NCBI RefSeq assembly: GCF_003570885.1
Contig: NZ_QXJC01000007.1
Location: 124,001 to 188,000, forward strand
Length of the DNA stretch: 64,000 nt
Direction of reading: 5' to 3'
Source: Simplicispira hankyongi
GTDB taxonomy: Bacteria; Pseudomonadota; Gammaproteobacteria; Burkholderiales; Burkholderiaceae_C
Shown here one piece after another: positions 17,674 through 25,321 of the stretch. The position numbers were made by a program, and so were the translations under genes. The notes beneath the pieces are model-generated. The model was not told the DNA's origin. It was given only the letters and a program-made list of their open reading frames with translations, and made no database searches. The stretch's first letter is position 1; the number at the start of each line of letters is the position of its first letter.

Positions 17674-18000
17674 CTATTTTTTGGCCGCGACTTTGCGCTT
17701 GCGCGCCGCAGCGGGTGCCAGCATCTTGTCGAGTTGTTCGATGAGTTCGGCTTCAATGCGGTCCTTGAAGGCGCCCACCAGAAAACCGAGTTCGGCATGA
17801 AAGTCCAGCGCGTCTGGAAACACGTCTAGCGTTCCCTTGATGCCGGCGCGGGTGAAGTACAGCGTGTCCTGGTCTTCGCCCTCTTCGTAGGTGCAGTCCA
17901 TATCGAACTTTTCCTCGGCTTTCTCGGCCCATTGCAGCGCGACCTTGCGCGCGGCAGGCAGGCCCAGCTGGTGCTTGCGGTGGAGGTTGATGTCAGGCAC
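17674..18000 (-). CDS. polyhydroxyalkanoic acid system family protein
   Basis: A 108-residue protein starting MPDINLHRKHQLGLPAARKV, with KFDMDCTYEEGEDQDTLYF and GIKGTLDVFPDALDFHAELGF, matching the small family associated with PHA granule gene regions; the C-terminus is a basic Lys/Arg/Ala tail. Its exact role is not defined; members are thought to be granule- or envelope-associated. Its start codon overlaps the end of the aminopeptidase gene by 8 bp, so it is the last gene of an overlapping four-gene operon. A terminator follows within 30 bp. Confidence 0.85.
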   Translation of the reverse strand: MPDINLHRKHQLGLPAARKVALQWAEKAEEKFDMDCTYEEGEDQDTLYFTRAGIKGTLDVFPDALDFHAELGFLVGAFKDRIEAELIEQLDKMLAPAAARKRKVAAKK

Positions 18001-19144
18001 GGGGCAGGTCTTTCGCGGCGGTGGGGGGCGGCTTCATCAGGGCGCGCAGCGCGGCCAGGCGCTGCGCAGCACTCTGGTGGGCCAGGGCTTTGACCGCATC
18101 ATAAAACCTGGGCCAGTCGCGGCCCGACTGCTCGAACAGGGCTTCAAACGCCGGGACCAGTTCGTCGTAGGCCGCTTGCGCACCAAAGCTGGCGTTGTTG
18201 GCCGTGGCGACCCAGTGGTCGTAGCCGGCGCGCTGGGCGGGCGGCAGGTGCCAGCCGTCCGCAAGGCGCTGGTAGCGCGCGCGAAATTGCGCCATCGCTT
18301 CTTTTTTCATAGCTTCAAGCGCTTGTGGCTCCTGCGCTAGAGCCTCTTTTTGCCCATAAATTTCTTCCAGCCGTGTGCGTGTTTCGCGCGTCAGGCTGCG
18401 AAACGCCTCGCGCCGCGCCTGGCTGGCGGCGAATTCGGCGCGTGCTGCCGGGCTCGCCTCGCTGCGCAGCCAGGCCGCGCTGCCGATGCGGCCCACGGCG
18501 GTGGCGAAGGATTCGTTGAACAATGTGTCGCCATCGGCATAGACCACCTGGTGCGCCAGTTCGTGGAACAAAAGACGCACGAAATCGCCCTCCTGCCAGT
18601 GCACGAAGGTGTTCAGCAGCGGGTCGCCGCCGGCCCAGTTCATGGCGCCCAGCGTCGAGTACGCCGGTACGCCGTACACGTCCACCTCCAGGCCCGTGGC
18701 AGCGAGACGCGCAGCCTCAGCATTGGCGTCGTTCGGGTTGAAGTAGCCGCGGTAGCCCACGCAGCCCAGCACTGGAAAGCACCAGGTGTGCAACTGCAGC
18801 GAATAGGGCGGCGCCGCCACCACGTTCCAGACGGCGCTCGCACGGTGCAGGTCGGCGTAGCGGTGGTAGCTGGCGTTGTCGGGCAAATGCAGCTCGCGCA
18901 CCGCAAAAGCACGTGCGCGTTTCGCCAGTAGCAGGCGCTCGCGCAGCGCGGGGGCAAGGCCGGGGCGGGCGATCCATGCGTCGATGGGCTCGGCCGCCGC
19001 CATCAACCGGGCATGGCCGCTGACCGATTGCCAGTAGTACGCCAGTTCGCCTCCGCCCTGCGCGCAGGCGGTCAGCAGCAGGCCGGTGGCCAGGGCAAGC
19101 CCCAGACGGCGCACCGTGGCGGGCAAGCGGGGAAAGAACATCAT
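17993..19144 (-). CDS. predicted aminopeptidase (zinc metallopeptidase lipoprotein)
   Basis: A 383-residue protein of the predicted aminopeptidase family (COG4324 type). An N-terminal lipoprotein signal is visible with a LLLTAC lipobox at Cys27, and a zinc motif HELAH at about residues 194-198 in VRLLFHELAHQVVY, followed by DTLFNESFATAVG that supplies the third ligand. It is expected to be membrane-anchored and periplasmic. ATG 19144 overlaps the MFS stop by 4 bp. Residues about 264-282 (GQKEALAQEPQALEAMKKE) are encoded by a copy of the dispersed AGCGCTT repeat, read in frame, which is unusual. Confidence 0.87.
   Translation of the reverse strand: MMFFPRLPATVRRLGLALATGLLLTACAQGGGELAYYWQSVSGHARLMAAAEPIDAWIARPGLAPALRERLLLAKRARAFAVRELHLPDNASYHRYADLHRASAVWNVVAAPPYSLQLHTWCFPVLGCVGYRGYFNPNDANAEAARLAATGLEVDVYGVPAYSTLGAMNWAGGDPLLNTFVHWQEGDFVRLLFHELAHQVVYADGDTLFNESFATAVGRIGSAAWLRSEASPAARAEFAASQARREAFRSLTRETRTRLEEIYGQKEALAQEPQALEAMKKEAMAQFRARYQRLADGWHLPPAQRAGYDHWVATANNASFGAQAAYDELVPAFEALFEQSGRDWPRFYDAVKALAHQSAAQRLAALRALMKPPPTAAKDLPRA
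18302..18352. repeat. dispersed AGCGCTT-type repeat inside the aminopeptidase gene
   Basis: TCATAGCTTCAAGCGCTTGT followed by GGCTCCTGCGCTAGAGCCTC and TTTTT has the half-site order and flanking T-run of the intergenic copies. It is read in frame on the minus strand as EALAQEPQALEAM. Confidence 0.7.
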
Positions 19145-20358
19145 GCGCTGGGAGTACCGAGGCGCGCCGGGGGTTCCCCCAGGGCACGCAGGGCCAGCCA
19201 GGCCAGCAGGCCCAGTCCGCTGGTCACCAGCAGCGCGGCAACGCCCAGGCGCTGCAGCAGCAAGCTGAACACCACCGGCGCCAGCGCCTGGCCGATGCGC
19301 GCGGGCAGCATGAGCAGGCCCTGGCGCTCGCCGTAGCCATGTGCGCCGAAGTACAGCAGGGGCAGCGTGCCCTTGGCAATCGTCAACACGCCGATGCCCG
19401 CGCCGTGCAGCAGCGTGAATGCCAGCGCTGCGGGGGCGCCCAGCAGCAACAGGAGCGCCGCGCCCACTGGGTGCGCGAGCGTCGCCAGCTTGGCCGACAG
19501 CAGGGCAGGGAACCTGCGCCTGAGGCCGAAATCGATCAGCCGCCCCGCGACTTGTGCCGGACCGACCAGGGAGGCAATGGCGATGGCCTGGGTCAGCGTG
19601 AGGCCCGTGAGCTGCAGCACCTGTGGCAAGTGCGTGCCCAGGGACGTGCTGCCAAACCAGGCAATGGCAAAGACCAGCGAAAGCAGCAGCGTCGTGCGCC
19701 ACGCATGTTCTGGGGGCGCTGCCACTGCGCGGCTTTCGGACATTGGTAGGGGTGCGTGGGTGCCGTGCGGCAGTGGCTGCGAGCGTGCCGCGCGTTTTGG
19801 CCGGGACAGCCAGGCGTGGAGCGGCAGGCCCACCAACAAATGCAGAGCGGCCCAGCCCAGGCAGGCGCCGCGCCACCCCCAGTGGGCCTCCATCCAGGCG
19901 GTCAGTGGCCAGCCCAGGGTGCTGGCAAAGCCACCCAGCAGCGTGATACCGGTGATACCGCCGCGTGCCTTCTGACCATACAGCCCCACCAGAGCGGAAA
20001 ACGCTGCTTCGTACAAGCCCGCGCCCATGGCCAGTCCCAGCAGCGCCCATGCGGCCAGCAGGCTCACGGGGCCCTGCGCGCAGGCCAGCGCCAGCAGGCC
20101 AGCGGCAAACAACAGGTTGCTCAGCAGCAAGACCAGGCGTCCGCCATGGCGGTCGATGCAGCGACCCGCCATCGGCCCGATGAGGGCCGAGACGACCAAG
20201 GCCAGCGAAAACGCCGCCAGCACCCACGGCAGGGGCGTGGCGGTGGCGCTCGCCATGGGGGCGGCCAGCAGGGCCGGCAGGTAGTACGACGAGGCATAGC
20301 TCAGCAACTGGCCACTGCCCAGCAGCAGGACATCGCGCGTCAGTGGCTGCATCTGCAC
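19141..20358 (-). CDS. MFS transporter
   Basis: A 405-residue major facilitator superfamily permease with about twelve hydrophobic segments in two halves separated by a charged loop (SRPKRAARSQPLPHG to PPEHAW, about residues 185-215). The loop motif GRCIDRHGGRLVLLLSN between segments 2 and 3 is the MFS signature. Substrate is unknown. It lies 21 bp after arsC, and its stop overlaps the aminopeptidase start by 4 bp (ATGA), so all are cotranscribed. Neighbourhood with arsC might hint at arsenic-compound export, but that is weak inference. Confidence 0.88.
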   Translation of the reverse strand: MQMQPLTRDVLLLGSGQLLSYASSYYLPALLAAPMASATATPLPWVLAAFSLALVVSALIGPMAGRCIDRHGGRLVLLLSNLLFAAGLLALACAQGPVSLLAAWALLGLAMGAGLYEAAFSALVGLYGQKARGGITGITLLGGFASTLGWPLTAWMEAHWGWRGACLGWAALHLLVGLPLHAWLSRPKRAARSQPLPHGTHAPLPMSESRAVAAPPEHAWRTTLLLSLVFAIAWFGSTSLGTHLPQVLQLTGLTLTQAIAIASLVGPAQVAGRLIDFGLRRRFPALLSAKLATLAHPVGAALLLLLGAPAALAFTLLHGAGIGVLTIAKGTLPLLYFGAHGYGERQGLLMLPARIGQALAPVVFSLLLQRLGVAALLVTSGLGLLAWLALRALGEPPARLGTPSA

Positions 20359-20379
20359 AGAGCGGGTGTTTGGGGCGGC

Positions 20380-20742
20380 TCAGGGCGTCGGCGGCAGGAT
20401 GTCGAGGAGCGCCTCCAGCGGCCGCCCCAGGCGGGTGCCTCGCTCCGTGATGACGATAGGGCGCTCCAGCAGCCGCGGGTGGGCCGCGAGAGCATCGAGC
20501 CGCTGGGCATCCGTCACGCCCTGTGCCCCCAGTTGCAGCTCATCGAAGAGCGCCTCCTTGGCGCGCACGAAATCGCTGACCGGGCGGCCGCTCGCGGTGA
20601 TCAGCGCCTGCAGCGAGGCGCGGTCGGGCGGGGTTTTCAGGTATTCGACGATCTGCGGCTCCAGGCCGTGCTCGCGCAGCAGCGCCAGCGCCTTGCGCGA
20701 GGTGCTGCATTGGGGGTTGTGGTAGATCGTGGTGGTGGGCAT
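20380..20742 (-). CDS. arsC: glutaredoxin-dependent arsenate reductase
   Basis: A 120-residue ArsC-family reductase starting MPTTTIYHNPQCSTSRKALA; the HNPxCSTS loop holds the catalytic cysteine (Cys12). EYLKTPPDRASLQALI and LLERPIVITERGTRLGRP, with the conserved arginine region, complete the family pattern. The enzyme reduces arsenate to arsenite with glutathione/glutaredoxin; some paralogues (Spx/YffB type) have other roles. ATG 20742 is the only start consistent with the conserved N-terminus. It is first in the operon with MFS, aminopeptidase and PHA genes. No arsR or arsB is visible nearby. Confidence 0.9.
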   Translation of the reverse strand: MPTTTIYHNPQCSTSRKALALLREHGLEPQIVEYLKTPPDRASLQALITASGRPVSDFVRAKEALFDELQLGAQGVTDAQRLDALAAHPRLLERPIVITERGTRLGRPLEALLDILPPTP

Positions 20743-21014
20743 GGCAAGGACTCGGCAGGCGACAGGGCGGCGTGTGGGCGCAAGGACGTGGCTTCGCACC
20801 CGCTTGCGGGGCTGGGCGATTTTTACCGATTCATGCGAAGTCGGCCTGTCGACCGGTTTGGGGGCAGGGTGCTGTAGGCCTATAGCCCGAGTGGAGTTTG
20901 AATTTGATAGCAAACAATGCCATAAGAATAAGCGAAAGAGGCTGCTTTCATGGATTTTTCGTACAAATCCCAAGGCTTGACGTGTCTCTCGGCTGCGTCC
21001 AAGAATATCGGGCC

Positions 21015-22325
21015 ATGAACCATTGGCTGAGCACACTTGACGCACGGCTGGCGCAACTGCCGGTGGCCTTGGCGCTGGAACTGCCGGGCGGTAGCCGCGT
21101 GGGACCGGAGCGCCCCGATGTGGCGCTGCGCTTTCGCGGCCCTACCGCCCTCGCGGCGCTGGCGGCGGGGCGCCTGGGCCATGTCGGCCGCGCGATTGTC
21201 GAGGGCGACGTAGCGCTTGAAGGCAGCGTGCGGGCCCTCATGCTGGCGGCCACCGGTTTTCTCGCCTCCGATCCTGCACAAGAGGAAACCGGCGGCTGGC
21301 GCAGGCTGCGGGCCTGGGCGCGGTCCATGCGTTTGCATTCTCCCGAGCGCGATGCCCGGCAGGTGCGGTTCCACTACGATCTGTCGGACGACTTTTACAC
21401 ACTGTGGCTGGACCCGCGCCGCGTGTATTCCTGTGCCTATTTCCGCGAAAACGGCATGGATCTGGCGGCAGCGCAGGAGGCCAAGCTGGACCATGTCTGC
21501 CGCAAGCTGCGCCTGGCTCCCGGTGAGCGCTTCCTGGACATCGGCGCCGGCTGGGGCGGCTTGCTGCTGTGGGCGGCGCAGCACTATGGGGTGCAGGCCA
21601 CGGGTATCACGCTCTCGCGCCACCAGCATGCCTATGTCGGGCAGCGCATCGCCGAGCTGGGCCTGGCCGGGCGTGTCCGGATCGAACTGTGCGACTACCG
21701 GCAGTTTGTCCCGGTACAGCCCTTTGACAAGCTGGCATCCGTGGGCATGCTGGAGCATGTCGGGCGGGTGCATATGCGGCGCTACTTTGACATCGTGCAT
21801 GCCCTGGTCAGGCCAGGTGGCATGGTGCTCAACCATGGCATCACGGCCGCGGCCGTCGGCAGCGCGCAGCTCGGCGCCGGGCTCGGTGATTTCATCGAGC
21901 GCTACATCTTTCCGGGTGGCGAACTGCTGCATGTGAGCCAGTTGCTGCGAGACACCGCTGCCGCGGGTCTGGAAATGGTCGATACCGAAAACCTGCGGCC
22001 GCACTATGCGCGCACGCTGTGGGCCTGGTCCGATGCGCTGGAGCGCCAGTTGCCCGAGGCCCGCGCGGTGCTGACCGCGCAGATCGGAGCGGAGAGCGCC
22101 GAACGCGCGCTGCGTGCCTATCGCCTGTACCTCGCCGGCAGTGCGCTGGGCTTCGAGCAGGGCTGGATGGCGCTGTACCAGATGCTGTCGATTCGCCCGA
22201 ACGGCGATCCGTCCTACGGCCCTCTGCGCGGGGCACAATCAGACTATCCTTTTGTGCGCGACGCACTTTATGTGAGGTCTGCTCCATGCTCTACAAGTTC
22301 AAATCCCGCGCTACCGCCGACCTGA
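21015..22325 (+). CDS. cfa: cyclopropane-fatty-acyl-phospholipid synthase family methyltransferase
   Basis: A 436-residue SAM-dependent enzyme that adds a methylene bridge to unsaturated acyl chains of membrane phospholipids, or a close relative. Visible are HYDLSDDFYTLWLD, the SAM loop FLDIGAGWGGLLLWAA, GITLSRHQHAYV, the VGMLEHVG motif and the bicarbonate/active-site region ITAAAV..FIERYIFPGGELLH. ATG 21015 is chosen; the open frame upstream reads into the intergenic region. The 3' end overlaps the next gene by 40 bp. The tail residues after FVRDALYV look non-conserved, so the stop may be a recent extension. Confidence 0.9.
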   Translation: MNHWLSTLDARLAQLPVALALELPGGSRVGPERPDVALRFRGPTALAALAAGRLGHVGRAIVEGDVALEGSVRALMLAATGFLASDPAQEETGGWRRLRAWARSMRLHSPERDARQVRFHYDLSDDFYTLWLDPRRVYSCAYFRENGMDLAAAQEAKLDHVCRKLRLAPGERFLDIGAGWGGLLLWAAQHYGVQATGITLSRHQHAYVGQRIAELGLAGRVRIELCDYRQFVPVQPFDKLASVGMLEHVGRVHMRRYFDIVHALVRPGGMVLNHGITAAAVGSAQLGAGLGDFIERYIFPGGELLHVSQLLRDTAAAGLEMVDTENLRPHYARTLWAWSDALERQLPEARAVLTAQIGAESAERALRAYRLYLAGSALGFEQGWMALYQMLSIRPNGDPSYGPLRGAQSDYPFVRDALYVRSAPCSTSSNPALPPT

Positions 22326-22618
22326 TCATGCTGGACGCCCAAGGTAGGCGCCTCCTGAAAATCATGGGCAAGGAGCCCACCGCGCAGGGCATCGTCACCG
22401 TGGCACAAATTCCCTTCGCTATTGCCGCCATTGAGGCCGCCGTGGCGGCCGAGAAGCGCGGCGTGGCGCCTGCTGGCGACGTGGACGAAACAGCAGGCGC
22501 GCCGGAGGAGGGCGGCGATGCGCAGGACCGCGTCACGCTGCGCCAGCGCGCGGCGCCGTTTCTCGACATGCTCAGACGCAGCGCGGCGGAAGAGGCCGAC
22601 GTGGTCTGGGGAACTTAG
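22286..22618 (+). CDS. DUF1840 family protein
   Basis: A 110-residue protein starting MLYKFKSRATADLIMLDAQG, with GRRLLKIMGKEPTAQGIVTV, matching DUF1840, a small beta/gammaproteobacterial family of unknown function. The middle is Ala/Glu-rich and the end (LRQRAAPFLDMLRRSAAEEADVVWG) is helical. TGAGGT before ATG 22286 is a plausible ribosome-binding site lying inside the end of cfa, so translation of the two is coupled. Cytoplasmic. Confidence 0.85.
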   Translation: MLYKFKSRATADLIMLDAQGRRLLKIMGKEPTAQGIVTVAQIPFAIAAIEAAVAAEKRGVAPAGDVDETAGAPEEGGDAQDRVTLRQRAAPFLDMLRRSAAEEADVVWGT

Positions 22619-22619
22619 A

Positions 22620-22725
22620 GAGGCAACCCCCTGAGCCCCTTCTCTTGCAGCTGCGCTGCAGAAGGGGGACGGCACCAGCGCGGCGGGGCGACCCTTGCGC
22701 GGTGTCCGCTGGCTTGGGCCACGTT
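22620..22725. repeat. second dispersed repeat family, copy 2
   Basis: GCAACCCCCTGAGCCCCTTC, a CTTGCAGCTGCGCTGCAG hairpin, AAGGGGGACGGCACCAGCGC and GGCGGGGCGACCCTTGCGCG in that order. It lies between the convergent DUF1840 and acyl-CoA ligase genes. Confidence 0.75.
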
Positions 22726-22787
22726 GATTCAGAGGCTGTGCTTATCGCAAGCGCTGGCCTCTCGCCTGTTCTCGCGAAAGCCACGTA

Positions 22788-24035
22788 TCAACGGTAACTG
22801 CGCGCGTCTTCAATGACCTTGCCGTCATTGGGCAGACTGCCTGGCGCCACCAGTTCGACTTCGCCGCGCAACTTGGTGAGTTCGCGCACCGCGTCTTGCA
22901 GGCGCTCGGCCAGGCCGGATGCGGTCTCGGTGGTTTCGACGCGCAGCAGCATCTGGTCGTTGGCCATCTCGCCCGTGACCACCAGGCGCGCTCGCAGCAC
23001 CTGGGGAAAGCGCGCTGCCACGGCGGCAATCTGGCCGGGGTGGACGAAGAGGCCGCGCACCTTGGTGGTCTGGTCGGCGCGGCCCATCCAGCCTTTGATG
23101 CGGGTGTTGGTGCGGCCCGTGGGGCAGGTGCCGGGCAGCACAGCCGAAAGGTCGCCGGTGCCAAAGCGGATCAGCGGGTAGTCGGTGTTGAGCGTGGTGA
23201 CCACCAGCTCGCCGACCTCGCCCTCGGGCACGGGGTCGTTCGTGCCGGGGCGCACGATTTCGACAATCACGCCTTCGTCCAGCACCAGGCCCTCGCGCGC
23301 CTCGGTTTCGTAGGCAATCAGCCCCAGGTCGGCCGTGCCGTAGCACTGGTAGCCAGCAATGCCGCGCTCGGCCAGCCAGTCGCGCAGCGAGGGCGGAAAC
23401 GCTTCGGCCGACAGCAACGCCTTGGTGACGCTGGGCAGGGGCAGGTGCAGTTCGGCGGCCTTTTCCAGGATAAGTTTGAGAAAGCTCGGGGTGCCGATGT
23501 ACCCGGCCGGCCGCATGTGGGCCATGGCCAGCACCTGTTGCTCGGTCTGGCCGGTGCCGCCGGGGAACACCGTACAGCCCAGCGCGAAGGCGCCCGACTC
23601 CATCATCGAGCCGGCAGGGACGAAGTGGTAGGAAAAGCAGTTGTGCGCCAGCTCGCCGGAGCGAAAGCCCGCCGCGTACAGCGCACGCGCCATGCGCCAG
23701 TAATCCGGCCGCGTTCCCTCGGGTTCGTAGATAGGGCCCGGGCTGGCAAACACGCGCGGCATGGCAGCGCCAAAGCCTTGTGTCGCAAAGCCGCCAAACA
23801 GGTGCTGTTCCCGTTCGGCACTCTGGCGTTCGAGCAATTCGTGCTTGCGCGTGACCGGCAGGCGCGCCAGCGCTGCGCGCGTGGTGACGGCTGCGGCATC
23901 GACGCCGGCAAGAATCTGCGCAAACGCCGGTGCGCGCTGTTGCGCGTGCGCCACCTGGCCCGGCAACGCTGCCATTAGCGCGGCTTCGCGTTCCTGCGGG
24001 CTGCGGGTCTCCAGGGCGTCGTAGAACTTGGTCAT
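22788..24035 (-). CDS. PaaK-like phenylacetate-CoA ligase family protein
   Basis: A 415-residue adenylate-forming enzyme of the phenylacetate-CoA ligase (PaaK) type. Visible: LPVTRKHELLERQ near residue 60, PGGTGQTEQQVLAM, GYQCYGTADLGLIAYE, GEVGELVVTTLNTDYPLIRFGTGDLS and RIKGWMGRADQTTKVRGLFVHP, all typical of the PaaK core. It would activate an aromatic or similar carboxylic acid to its CoA thioester through an acyl-adenylate. The usual Ser/Gly-rich P-loop-like motif near residue 100 is not obvious (SPGPIYEPEGTRPDYWR occupies that place), so activity could differ. It is the last gene of the Liv-type cluster, 231 bp after livF. Confidence 0.85.
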   Translation of the reverse strand: MTKFYDALETRSPQEREAALMAALPGQVAHAQQRAPAFAQILAGVDAAAVTTRAALARLPVTRKHELLERQSAEREQHLFGGFATQGFGAAMPRVFASPGPIYEPEGTRPDYWRMARALYAAGFRSGELAHNCFSYHFVPAGSMMESGAFALGCTVFPGGTGQTEQQVLAMAHMRPAGYIGTPSFLKLILEKAAELHLPLPSVTKALLSAEAFPPSLRDWLAERGIAGYQCYGTADLGLIAYETEAREGLVLDEGVIVEIVRPGTNDPVPEGEVGELVVTTLNTDYPLIRFGTGDLSAVLPGTCPTGRTNTRIKGWMGRADQTTKVRGLFVHPGQIAAVAARFPQVLRARLVVTGEMANDQMLLRVETTETASGLAERLQDAVRELTKLRGEVELVAPGSLPNDGKVIEDARSYR

Positions 24036-24065
24036 GCCTGGTTCCTGTGGGGTAAGAATTTATAT

Positions 24066-24114
24066 GAAATTAGCCTCTAGCGCTTATCTATAAAGCGTGA
24101 GCAGCTATGAAATA
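24066..24114. repeat. dispersed AGCGCTT-type repeat, copy 5
   Basis: GAAATTAGCCTCTAGCGCTT followed by ATAAAGCGTGAGCAGCTATG, between livF and the PaaK-like gene. This copy aligns closely with the one inside the kinase gene at 43500-43550. Confidence 0.85.
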
Positions 24115-24266
24115 AGTAGTATTTGGTCGAACTTTCTATTGCGCTCCGCTCCGTCACCCGCGTCGCAACTCGCACGCCGCCAAAGCCAGCGCCACCGTGG
24201 ATCTGGCTCCACCGGTCCACCGGAGGCGTCCCCTGGGGGAGGGAGCGAAGCGACATAGGGGGGAGC

Positions 24267-25076
24267 CTAGGCCAACCAGCGCTTGCGGCGTTTGTAGCTC
24301 TTGACGTCCTTGAAGCTCTTGCGCTCGCCGCCACCAACGCCCAGATAAAACTCCTTGACGTCTTCGTTGTTGGCCAGGTCGGCCGCAGCGCCGTCCATCA
24401 CCACCCGGCCCGATTCCATGATGTAGCCGTAGTCGGCGTACTTGAGCGCCATGTTGGTGTTCTGCTCGGCGAGCAGGAAGGTCACACCTTCCTTGGCGTT
24501 GAGATCCTTGACGATGTTGAACACCTCTTCAACGATTTGCGGCGCCAGGCCCATGGAGGGCTCGTCGAGCAGCACCATGCTGGGGTTGGCCATGATGGCC
24601 CGGCCGATGGCGCACATCTGTTGCTCGCCGCCAGAGGTGTAGGCGGCCTGCGAGTTGCGGCGTGTCTTCAGGCGCGAGAAGTAGGTGTAGACCTTGTCGA
24701 GGTTGGCGGCGATCTCGCCCTTGTCGCTGCGCGTGTAAGCGCCTGCGAGCAGGTTTTCCTCGATGGTCAGGTGCGCGAAGCAGTGGCGCCCTTCCATCAC
24801 CTGCACCACGCCGCGCTTGACCAGATCGGCCGGTGTGAGGTTTTCAATGCGCTCGCCGCGCAGCTCGATCGAGCCCTTGGTCACTTCGCCGCGCTCACCT
24901 TCCAGCAGGTTGGAGATGGCGCGCAGCGTGGTGGTTTTGCCCGCGCCATTGCCCCCCAGGATGGCGACGATGCCGCCCTCGGGCACCTGCAGCGAGACGC
25001 CTTTGAGCACCAGGATCACGTGGTTGTAGATCACCTCGATGCCGTTGACGTTGAGGACGATGTTTTTTGGTTCCAT
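24267..25076 (-). CDS. livF: branched-chain amino acid type ABC transporter ATPase LivF
   Basis: A 269-residue ATP-binding subunit. Walker A is ILGGNGAGKTTTLRAI, the signature is YTSGGEQQMCAIGRAIM and Walker B is MVLLDEPSMGLAP. Start ATG 25076 has AAAAGG about 9 bp upstream; TTG at 25097 is also open but less likely. A C-terminal extension of about 30 residues after the LivF core ends in KSYKRRKRWLA. It partners LivG, LivH and LivM encoded upstream to import a branched-chain or carboxylic substrate across the inner membrane. Confidence 0.92.
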   Translation of the reverse strand: MEPKNIVLNVNGIEVIYNHVILVLKGVSLQVPEGGIVAILGGNGAGKTTTLRAISNLLEGERGEVTKGSIELRGERIENLTPADLVKRGVVQVMEGRHCFAHLTIEENLLAGAYTRSDKGEIAANLDKVYTYFSRLKTRRNSQAAYTSGGEQQMCAIGRAIMANPSMVLLDEPSMGLAPQIVEEVFNIVKDLNAKEGVTFLLAEQNTNMALKYADYGYIMESGRVVMDGAAADLANNEDVKEFYLGVGGGERKSFKDVKSYKRRKRWLA

Positions 25077-25199
25077 AGCGTTGACCTTTTGTGCCAATCG
25101 GGAGGGCTGAGACCCGTATGTGCCAACCCTCTCGATTGGCGGCTGCAGTGCAGCCGCCGTGAGCTATATATGCGCCCCTGGACCTGCGCAACTGGCGCG

Positions 25200-25320
25200 C
25201 CCAAATACCAGGGCTCCCGTGCAAGGGCCGCCCCGCAGCACCGGGAGCGTCCCCCTTCCGCAGCGCGCAGCGCTGCAAGAGAAGGGGGAAGGCGCGCAGC
25301 GCCTCAGGGGGTTGCTCCTA
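25200..25320. repeat. second dispersed repeat family, copy 3 (inverted)
   Basis: Read on the minus strand it gives GCAACCCCCTGAGGCGCTGC, a CTTGCAGCGCTGCGCGCTG block, GAAGGGGGACG and GGGGCGGCCCTTGCACGGG, the same order as the copy at 22620. It fills the gap between the binding-protein gene and livF. Confidence 0.75.
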
Positions 25321-25321
25321 A

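Noticed and set aside
17993-20227. 744-residue minus-strand frame joining MFS region and aminopeptidase
   Set aside because: Its first half is out of frame with the MFS gene and low in motif content; the real aminopeptidase starts at 19144.
24205-24266. another copy of the second repeat family
   Set aside because: It shares only GGGGGAG-type runs and lacks the ordered GGCGGCCCTTG block, so it was not counted.
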